From Papaver somniferum (lineage: Eukaryota; Streptophyta; Magnoliopsida; Ranunculales; Papaveraceae), in NCBI RefSeq assembly GCF_003573695.1, contig NC_039366.1, positions 166,360,339-166,424,338 on the forward strand: a DNA stretch of 64,000 nucleotides, given 5' to 3'. Numbering within the stretch: the stretch's first letter is position 1; each line of letters begins with the position of its first letter. Below, piece by piece: positions 55,762 through 64,000 of this stretch. The notes beneath the pieces were generated by a model. That model was not told the DNA's origin and did no database searches. It saw nothing but the letters and a program-made list of their open reading frames with translations. Made by a program: the position numbers and the translations under genes.

Positions 55762-57427
55762 TGAAGGCAATAAATTTTAGACTTAATAAAAATTTATAAA
55801 ACAAAGAAAACTTATTACAAAATTGACTTCAAGATATTAGAAAACAACCAAGACACTGATTTCACTATTACACATGAATAAATTATGGTAAACAATCCAA
55901 AACTCTAATTATTTTCTAAGACTCTTATTTCTTAATTCACAAATAATCTGGAAAATTCTCAAAAATTAATTGTATCCCTAAGCATAGATTATCTAAACAA
56001 AGCATAACCTATCTAATTGAATCACAACTAATGAAGAAATTTTTTGCAAACAATTAAAAACTCTGCAAAAGCAGTGATTGAGTGAATTATAAATTATAAA
56101 TTAGAGGAAATAAATGATTACAAATTATTCATGCGTAAATAGCTTCCTCACTGCCTTGGTTGTGGGAGAAATTAACCTCTCATCATGTTGGAAACACGCT
56201 CAAAAGTTGATTTCATTTATGCTCAAAGATGGGTTTACAAATGATAAAAAGGGAGAAATACAATGAAAACCGGGTTTGTAACAGTTATATGTGTTACTGT
56301 TTCTATAAGACCCACGGTTTTGTGTCGCTGTCACTGTTGCAGATAAGTCTACCCTAGTGTCACTGTTACTGTGCAAATAAGTCTGCCGCTCCACTGTAGC
56401 ATGAACGACGTTGATCTTCGTGTGTTCTTCACCAGCAGCAACAATGGAGTTCTCTACAACTTTGATTTCTCGCCTTTGTTGTCTTCTAAAGTCTCCCTAA
56501 CTATTCTTCCCCCCTATCTGAGTCCCCATAACCCTATATATACTCCACAGGACCAAAATATCTCGCAGTAATGTCTCCAAATTCTCTCACAGCAAAGCCA
56601 TTACTCGGGAATATATTATTTCCAAAATTATGGTTTTATATCCTTCTTTACTTCCTTCACGCGTCTATCGCAACTAAGAGTCCTCCATACACGTTCAGTA
56701 CACGAATTAGAGTCCCAGAAGCACACACAATTCATAGCAAATCCCGTGAAAAACTCTCCCACGAACGTGTAGCTCTGTTTGCTTCAATCCCACGATGCAG
56801 CCAATTATAACCGAAAACATCGACCATACCATCCCTGTTTGGTCCAAACAGTCCCAAAGAAACCAAATCCAGTGCCCGAGTCTCATTCCAACGTGACCAA
56901 AATTTTAACAAAGTTTTCCGCAGGAAGAAAACCCGGGAATATATTCAACCCTTAAATCCACCGTTCTAGCTAATTATGGTACAAACGACGACTATTACTA
57001 GCTCTATTGGATCGAAATAGACAAACCCAATGAGTTTCAACCCTTGAATCTCCCTAGAACACGATTAAAACTCCAACCCTAATTCTGCCTGCGTCTGCAT
57101 TATCTTCCCGCCAAAATTCATATTTGAAAATGAAGAAGAAGGGGCAACCCCTATCCAGAGTAGGGGTGCCTTTAACAGATGGGGTGTTCTGGGGTGTAAA
57201 TAATAAAGAGGGTGCCCTTAGTAATTGAGTACCCCTTATCCAAGGGTGAGAGTCCGAATAACACGTGTCCTCCAAGGGTGCCCCGGGCAACTTTTCGAGA
57301 CGATTTTTCCAAAAATGTTTATTTCTCAAAAATACCTACAAACACACAAAACACCACAATAAGTACAAAATCGAGTACCAACATAGAGAAAATTGAGGAC
57401 AACTTAGACACAAAAATGTGTCTATCA
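55762..57427 (-). repeat. 3' LTR of the Athila element
   Basis: Minus strand TGATAGACACATTTTTGTGT to AATTTATTGCCTTCA. The 5' partner lies beyond 64000, so the boundary rests on the TG...CA ends and the polypurine tract. It contains G-rich repeats (GGGTGCC) at 57140-57290. Confidence 0.65.
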
Positions 57428-57442
57428 AATACCCCCAAACTT

Positions 57443-58800
57443 ATTATTTGCTAGTCCTCGAGCAAAACTAATAAAAAATAAAACTGAGTTAATCTCGGGA
57501 GGGTTTACCAGAGGTGTACCCACAAAACCAAGACTTTTAATTGGTCACAAGTATCCAAAGAGCTATGAGGACATACGTATTCTCAACCTATCGCCAAGTA
57601 ACTAGAATGCCAGAGAAATTAAAGGTGTCAGCTCTAAAGATGACTAAAGAAAAGGGGAGACACATCCGCAACACTGCTAGATAAAGAGATATCCTCTACA
57701 CAGCTAGATAAACATTGTAAGATGCGTCCGCTGATTTACAGCTGGATAAGATTAGGAGAGAGATAAAGATGAGAGGGACATCTGCTACACAGCTGGACTA
57801 ATTACGTGTGATGAGTTAAACCAGTGCTAGAAATATCTTGTGCCAGATTGAAAGCGGACTAAGAAAGCAACCAAATGTATCTTTCTTCGACTCTCTCATA
57901 GTGCTCGGTAGAAACAACGTCTTCTTCGGTCTTCAACTGTTGATGATAAACTATCGAACCTCATAGAACCTTGACAATTAACTCTTCTCTTCGATTTCTT
58001 GCTTGACTTATAAATTTCTACTTCCCTTTGGCCTTATTGAACAAAACGTAACGATATTTTTTTTCATTTTTTTTTTTCAAATTTTTTTTCATTTTTTTTT
58101 TTTTGGAAAACAAAAATTACAAGACAACAATTTACATGGCCATGAGAGGACTTTCAAAACTTGGATCTTCGCAACTTATGATGTCTTGGTATCATGAATT
58201 CTAACAACTTATATCATTTGCTCTTATAACTTCAACTTTGATTTTTGAATTATTCTTTTCTATTGTTGCTTCTAAACCTAAAACGTCTTCAACTTTCTTC
58301 ATAGATTTTGATACCGCTCCGCTTGTTGATGATGATAAGTTTCTACTGAGAGAGAGTCGCAATCCAGTAACTAAGACTACATTGTGAGGTTGCTTTGTCT
58401 TTCTGGCATTTCCTGACCTACTTGCCTTTCCATCATGTATGGTTAGGTCCATCACGGTTACCCTCTAAAAGGAACAAGTTCTCTCCTGAATTTCAAGGAT
58501 CTCAATGTCTTTTTCTCTAATGTCTCAAAAGGTTGTTATCCCTAGCATTCCAATTTCTATATTTTCGGTGAGAAACAGTATGTAAACTTAGCTAACCGGA
58601 TACCATGTGACGCTAGAAGTTTCAAAAGTGCAATTAAAAAGTTCTTCCCCACCCCCAAACTTAAATCTAACATTGTCCTCAATGTTTCTAATGAAAGAGC
58701 AATACCAAAAGTAAAATAACACGAGGAGAAGTTGGAAAGGTAGTACCTGGGTGAAGAAAATCAAAAACTAATATACAACATACAACTCCCTCGATGGTCA
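57443..58800 (-). other. Athila untranslated region between pol and the 3' LTR
   Basis: About 1.35 kb without a recognisable envelope-like or other frame. It holds a T-rich low-complexity run at 58050-58105. Confidence 0.5.
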
Positions 58801-58801
58801 A

Positions 58802-61500
58802 TCAAGGGTAAACAGGGACCTCCTCAACATCACCTGTATGAAAGGGCTCTAAAAAGGGTTTCAATCTGTGACCGTTAACCTTCGAAGAACTACTACCATC
58901 CGGTGTCTCAATTTCAACAACTCCGTGAGGAAAGACAGCGCGAACAATAAAAATGACCCGTCTACCGAGAACGTAACTTCCCAGGGAAAAGATGTAAACG
59001 GGTATCATACAGAAGAACTTTTTGACTTGGAGAAAATGACTTCCGTAAAATATTTCTATCATGCACAAGTTTCATTTTGTTCTTATACTCCTTCGCACTA
59101 TCGTAAGCATCTATACGAAGCTCGTCCAACTCATTGAGATGGAGTTTCCTTTGGGCTCCTGCCTTGCCTTGTCAAGTGAAAAATTTAGTTGCTTAACAGC
59201 CCAATAAGCTCTATGTTCTAACTCAACAGGTAAATGACATGCCTTGCCATACACAAGTCGATAAGGCGACATTCCAATGGGGGTCTTAAACGCAATGCGG
59301 TAAGCCCATAAGGCATCAGTAAGCCTAGACGACCAGTCTTTCCGATTAGGATTAACTGTTTTCTCTAATATACGTTTTATCTCCCTATTGGAAACCTCTA
59401 CCTGACCACTAGTCTGCGGATGATACGGGGTAGCTACCTTATGTGTAATACCATATTTCTTCATCAGAAGCCTAAAAGGTCCATTACAAAAGTGCGACCC
59501 TCCATCACTAATTATAGCTCGCGGTGTACCAAAACGTGTAAGTATATTATTTTTCAAGAACTCAATCACAACCCTATGGTCATTGGTTTTACACGCAACC
59601 GCCTCAATCCACTTAGAGACATAGTCTAAGGCGACAAGGATGTATAGGTTACCAAAAGAATTAGGAAATGGACCCATAAAGTCAATACCCCACACATCAA
59701 AGACCTCAACAACTAAAATAGGGTTCAAGGGCATCATGTTCCTACGGGAAATGGTTCCTAATTTCTGGCAACACTCACAAGTAACACAGTAACTATGGGA
59801 TTCTTTAAACAACGAACGCCAATAGAATCCACACTGCAATATCTTAGCAGCAGTCTTCTTAGCACTAAAGTGACCTCCACAAGCATGATCATGACAAAAG
59901 GAAATAATACTGGACTGGTCACTCTCAGGTATACATCTCCTAATAATCTGGTCTGGACAATACTTAAACAAATAAGGATCATCCCAAAAGAAGTGCTTAA
60001 CCTCGGCTAAAAACCTAGAACGATCTTGTTTACCCCAATGTTGGGGCATTCGACCAGTAACAAGATAATTCACTATATTCGCATACCAAGGTGCTTGGGT
60101 AACAAAGAAAAGTTGTTCATCAGGAAAACTATCCCTTATAGGAAGGGAATCATCAGGGGAATCAACAACTAGCCTAGACAAGTGGTCTGCTACTACATTT
60201 TCGGCACCCTTTTTGTCTCTAATGTCTGGAGAAAACTCTTGCAACAAAAGTATCCACCTAACCAATCTAGGTTTCGTATCCTTCTTAGGCAAAAGATATT
60301 TCAAAGCAGCATGATCAGTATATATGACGATCTTAGAACCTAAGAGATAGGGTCTAAACTTGTCTAAGGAAAACATAATGGCTAACAGTTCCTTCTCGGT
60401 AGTGGTATAGTTCAACTGGGCATCATTCAGAGTTTTGCTAGCATAGTAAATCACATGAAGTAATTTGTTTTCTCGCTGACCTAGCACAACACCAATAGCA
60501 TAATCTGAAGCATCACACATGATCTCAAAGGGTAAGTTCCAGTTGGGTGCCTGGACTATGGGGGCGGTAGTGAGTAAAGTCTTAAGCTTCTCAAAAGCCT
60601 CTAAACAAGCATCATCAAAGACAAACTTAACATCTTTTGCAAGCAAGTTGCAAAGAGGTCTAGAAATCAAGCTAAAATCCTTAATGAATCGACGATAAAA
60701 ACCTGCATGCCCTAAGAATGACCTAATATCTCTTACGGTTTTTGGGACCTGTAAAGTCTTGATAAGGTCAACTTTGGCTTTATCTACCTCTATACCCTTA
60801 GAAGATACGATATGCCCTAAGACAATTCCTGATCGAACCATGAAATGACATTTCTCCCAATTAAGCACTAGATTCTTTTCCTTACACCTAGTCAACACTA
60901 ATGACAAATGATGCAAGCACTCATCGAAAGACGAACCAAACACTGAAAAATCATCCATAAAGACCTCTAAAAACTTTTCTACCATATCGGAAAATATGCT
61001 CATCATGCAACGCTGAAAAGTCGCAGGGGCGTTACATAGCCCGAAAGGCATGCGTCTATACGCAAAGGTACCAAAGGGACAGTAAAAGTAGTTTTTTCTT
61101 GGTCTTCTGGGGCAATAACGATCTGATTGTAGCCTGAGTAGCCATCTAGAAAACAGTAATGACTATGTCCAGCTAATCTCTCTAGCATTTGGTCGATAAA
61201 GGGAAGGGGAAAGTGGTCCTTCCTAGTGACCTTGTTCAATTTCCTATAGTCAATACAAACACGCCAACCCGTGGTCACTCGGGTCGGGATTAACTCATTG
61301 TTATCATTCTGGACTACAGTAATACCGGATTTCTTGGGAACAACCTGAACGGGGCTGACCCACTTACTGTCTGAAATGGGGTAGATAATGCCTGCATCTA
61401 ACAGCTTAAGAACCTCGGTTCGAACTACTTTCTTTCATATTAGGGTTTAGTCTTCGTTGCATCTCCCTAGAAGGTTTGGTATCTTCCTCTAAATAGATCT
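58802..61500 (-). pseudogene. Athila pol: reverse transcriptase, RNase H, integrase
   Basis: Reverse transcriptase starts near 61440 (LDAGIIYPISDSKWVSPV in frame after a shift), with TTGWRVCIDYRKLNKVT and [11 protein letters not shown] at 61278-61100. A one-base loss near 61070 moves to the 61051-59111 frame: [48 protein letters not shown]. RNase H ([20 protein letters not shown]) and integrase ([42 protein letters not shown]) follow. Near 59140 a five-base duplication (AAGGCAAGGC) shifts the frame. The integrase tail continues to 58802 (FIVRAVFPHGVVEIE, KVNGHRLKPFLEPF). Confidence 0.88.
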
Positions 61501-61521
61501 GATGCATACAAACAGTAGGAC

Positions 61522-62529
61522 TTATACCCTTAATGTCTGTATGGTCCACCCTAAAGCTTCCTTGTTGTTTTGAAGGACGGTCACTAGCCTACTTTCCTGA
61601 TCACTATCCAAGTCGGAAGCAACAATCACAGGTAAAGTTTCAGACGGGCCTAAAAACACATACTTCAGGGTATCTGGCAATGGTTTTAGGTCCAACTTAG
61701 GAGGCTCTTCTAACGAAGGAACGAGGGTAGACTTAGAAACTGGTAGTGGTTCGAACTTAGGTTTCCATCCGTTACTAGTGTCTAACAAAGGGGTTGAATC
61801 TAACAAAGCATTCACCTCATTAATCACATTATCATCATCGAAATCAATCCCAAAGTGAGCTAGGCATTTCTCTAACGGATCTTCTAACAAAGTGTTTGGT
61901 AATGACTCCTCGACTAATGTTCCTATCATGTTTACCTCTTCTATGCTCGAGTCATCTAGTTCAGAGGGTAGCTTACTAATATGAAAGACGTTCAGCTCAA
62001 TAGTCATATTACCAAAAGACAAGTTCATAATACCAGTTCGACAATTAATGATCGCATTGGATGTTGCTAAAAATGGGCGACCTAAAATCACTGGTATCTG
62101 GTTCTCTGGGTCAGGGACAGGTTGGGTATCTAGGATAACAAAATCCACTGGATAAATAAACTTGTCGACCTCAATAAGAACATCCTCGATCACACCACGA
62201 GGAATTTTAACGGACCTATCAGCTAACTGAAGTGTCATCTGGGTAGGTTTCATATCACCAAGTCCTAGCTTGAGGTACACATGGTATGGAAGTAAATTCA
62301 CACTGGCTCCTAAGTCAAGCAAAGCTTTCTCAACACGGTATTTACCTATTGTGCAAGAAATGGTAGGGGACCCTGGGTCTTTATACTTAGGAGTAGTGGT
62401 ATTCTGAATAATGGAACTCACGTGACTAGCTAGGAAGGCTTTCTTTTGGACACTAAGCTTACGCTTTCGTGTACACAAGTCCTTAAGAAACTTAGCATAA
62501 GCGGGAATCTGCTTAATCGCATCCAACAA
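61522..62529 (-). pseudogene. Athila aspartic protease region
   Basis: 335 codons with YRVEKALLDLGASVNLLPYH, IPRGVIEDVLIEVDKFIYPV and PVILGRPFLATSNAIINC. The catalytic motif is DLGAS rather than DSG or DTG, which is usual in Athila proteases. The frame is separated from gag upstream and from the reverse transcriptase downstream by non-open stretches. Confidence 0.85.
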
Positions 62530-63360
62530 TGGTAGGTTGATGGTACCTGCTTAAAAACCTCCAATATATCATTAAAGTTGACTCCTCTTAGTTGGAACTA
62601 GCAGTTGGGGAAACGGGGCTCTGGGAAAAAGCCGGGCTCAGCAGACCCTCATTGGTCTCTTTAGAGACTCTATCAGTCTCCTCATTTCTGGTCAGAAGGG
62701 TGAACTACAACATGTTCACTATCAGGCATGGCAACCTTATTGTCAACTTTCTTTCCACTCCTAAGGGTTGTAATAGAGTTCACATGATTGTACGATTTCT
62801 CTGCTTTAGGATTGGGTTGAGTTGACTAGGAAACTTACCTTTTCCCTTAAAGATCATTTATCTGACTAACCTGGTTTTCAACTCGAAATAGCTGAGAGTT
62901 AGCCTACCTATTTTATTTCTTCTATCCTTGAGCAACAGATTGCTGAAACTCACAGTGTTACGAGTTAACAAAGCAAGAACTCTTCTAAACTCATATCTTT
63001 TTATCTGAAGGGTTCTGAAACTGTGGGACTGAAGATTCTAGTGTAGCCAAAACCTGGGGGACTGAGATTACTAGACTGACCTTGATTCTGGCCCTTAGAC
63101 CAAGAGAAATTAGGATGGTTTCTCCAACCAGGGTTGTAGGTTCTGAGTATGGGTCAATCTTCTGACGGTTTCAAACCTAGCGTTGTTATAGACAGCATGG
63201 GCTTGTTCTTCACTAACATGACCTTCCCAAAACGAGTTATTGGGTTCTACTCCACAACTAGAGACTTGAGAGGCTCTAATCCTCTCATCAGGTTCAACAA
63301 GAGACCTATTTAGACTGATTCAATTCCAAAGCTTCTAACCTTCTAGACAAAGCAACAAAC
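62530..63360 (-). pseudogene. Athila gag C-terminal region, decayed
   Basis: No long frame, but the minus strand still reads NPGWRNHPNFSWSKG near 63145-63095, a conserved phrase of Athila gag between the capsid-like domain and the protease. Stops and shifts fill the rest. Confidence 0.55.
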
Positions 63361-63954
63361 TTAGCATCTGACCAAGCTTGTATCTACCATATTGGTGCTA
63401 CTTCTATTGACCAAGAGTCTTTTAGGAGGTTCAACACAAGACTCCCACTGTTGGGATTTTTCAGCGATAGTTCCTAAGAAGGTAAAGGCATCATCATCAC
63501 TTTTACTAGTGAACTCACCAGCACACATATACTCGACCATGGCTTTGGTCGAATAGTCTAAACCATCATAAATAATCTCTACGAGTTTCATCTTATCAAA
63601 TCCATGGTGAGGACAATGGGATAGGAGATCATTGAATCTCTCTAAAAACCTATAAAGAGATTCTCCCTCTTGTTGCGTACTGGAACTAATTTTCTGCCTA
63701 GCAGCTGCAGTTTTATGCTTAGGGTAGAACTTCATATAGAAAGCAGCAATAAGTTCTTGCCATGTTTCAATGGATTCAGATGGAAGGTTGTTCAGCCAGG
63801 TCTTGGCTTTATCTCTCAAGGAAAAGGGAAACATCTTAAGTTTCAAAACTTCATCAGTAAGGTCTTTTATTCTAATTGTCCCACAAATTTCCTCAAAGTC
63901 CCTAATATGAAAATAAGGGTTCTCATCATCCTTTCCTAAGAATATATGGATCAT
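63361..63954 (-). pseudogene. Athila gag (retrotransposon gag domain)
   Basis: 197 codons. NPYFHIRDFEEICGTIRIKD, KMFPFSLRDKAKTWLNNLP, TWQELIAAFYMKFYP and GESLYRFLERFNDLL are the typical capsid-type gag domain. An in-frame stop lies directly upstream of 63954 and the gag start must be beyond the right edge. Confidence 0.8.
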
Positions 63955-64000
63955 CTAAAGAATACTAGGTTTTATCTCGAAGTTAGTCGTAGTGGCTGGC

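Larger units (their letters stand above)
55762..64000 (-). mobile_element. Athila-type Ty3/Gypsy retrotransposon, 5' end outside the window
   Basis: 3' LTR at 55762-57427 with polypurine tract (AGTTTGGGGGTATT, minus strand) at 57428-57441; then about 1.35 kb without coding sequence, then integrase, RNase H, reverse transcriptase, protease and gag running to the right edge on the minus strand. The order (integrase after RNase H) is Gypsy. The reverse transcriptase and DLGAS protease wording match the Athila clade. Several frameshifts make it inactive. Confidence 0.88.

Noticed and set aside
58050..58105. T-run as a LINE or SINE poly(A) tail
   Set aside because: No adjoining element or target duplication; it lies within the Athila untranslated region.
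57443..58800. Possible envelope-like gene of the Athila element
   Set aside because: No frame of useful length, no signal peptide or membrane protein was seen between pol and the LTR.

Overview
This is a stretch of a repeat-rich plant nuclear genome, most probably a eudicot. The spliced genes, the plant-specific families (a TOUSLED kinase, GH3 beta-glucan exohydrolases, a 3-ketoacyl-CoA synthase) and the dense plant Copia, Athila/Gypsy and L1-type LINE elements show this. I cannot assign a species from the sequence alone. There are no bacterial, organellar or CRISPR features.

Layout. 0.1-3.1 kb holds a coding-free LTR retroelement. 3.5-5.6 kb holds a CW-type zinc-finger gene on the + strand. 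5.9-9.2 kb is a graveyard: a MITE, a LINE RNase H fossil, an RTE-type 3' tail, a Copia LTR end and a degenerate tandem repeat. 9.9-22.5 kb (all on the - strand) has two GH3 beta-glucan exohydrolase copies with identical nine-exon structure. The upstream copy (19.8-22.4 kb) looks intact at 634 codons. The downstream copy (9.95-12.5 kb) is broken in exon 3. Between them lies a KCS pseudogene cut in two by a roughly 5 kb Copia element. 23.2-30.2 kb is a complete 16-exon TOUSLED-like nuclear kinase (684 codons), the best-preserved gene of the window.

31-64 kb is almost wholly transposable elements. It contains: a chimeric coding-free Copia-like composite bounded as a whole by one 5-bp target duplication; fragments of a Gypsy element and of a long LTR; a solo LTR with a clear target duplication; a nearly intact Copia element (only two stop codons noticed) inserted in a 26-bp minisatellite; a structurally full-length L1-type LINE with a 14-bp target duplication; and a roughly 1.5-kb LTR with its primer-binding site, interrupted by an Athila-type Gypsy element that runs off the right edge.

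The expressed functions are therefore few: a chromatin-reader-like CW protein, a cell-wall GH3 enzyme and a nuclear kinase. They are unrelated in pathway. The most unusual object is the 31.2-35.4 kb composite. Its internal junctions (foreign LTR joined at a primer-binding site, two RNase H pieces in inverted orientation, short microhomologies) resemble reverse-transcriptase template switching before a single integration event.
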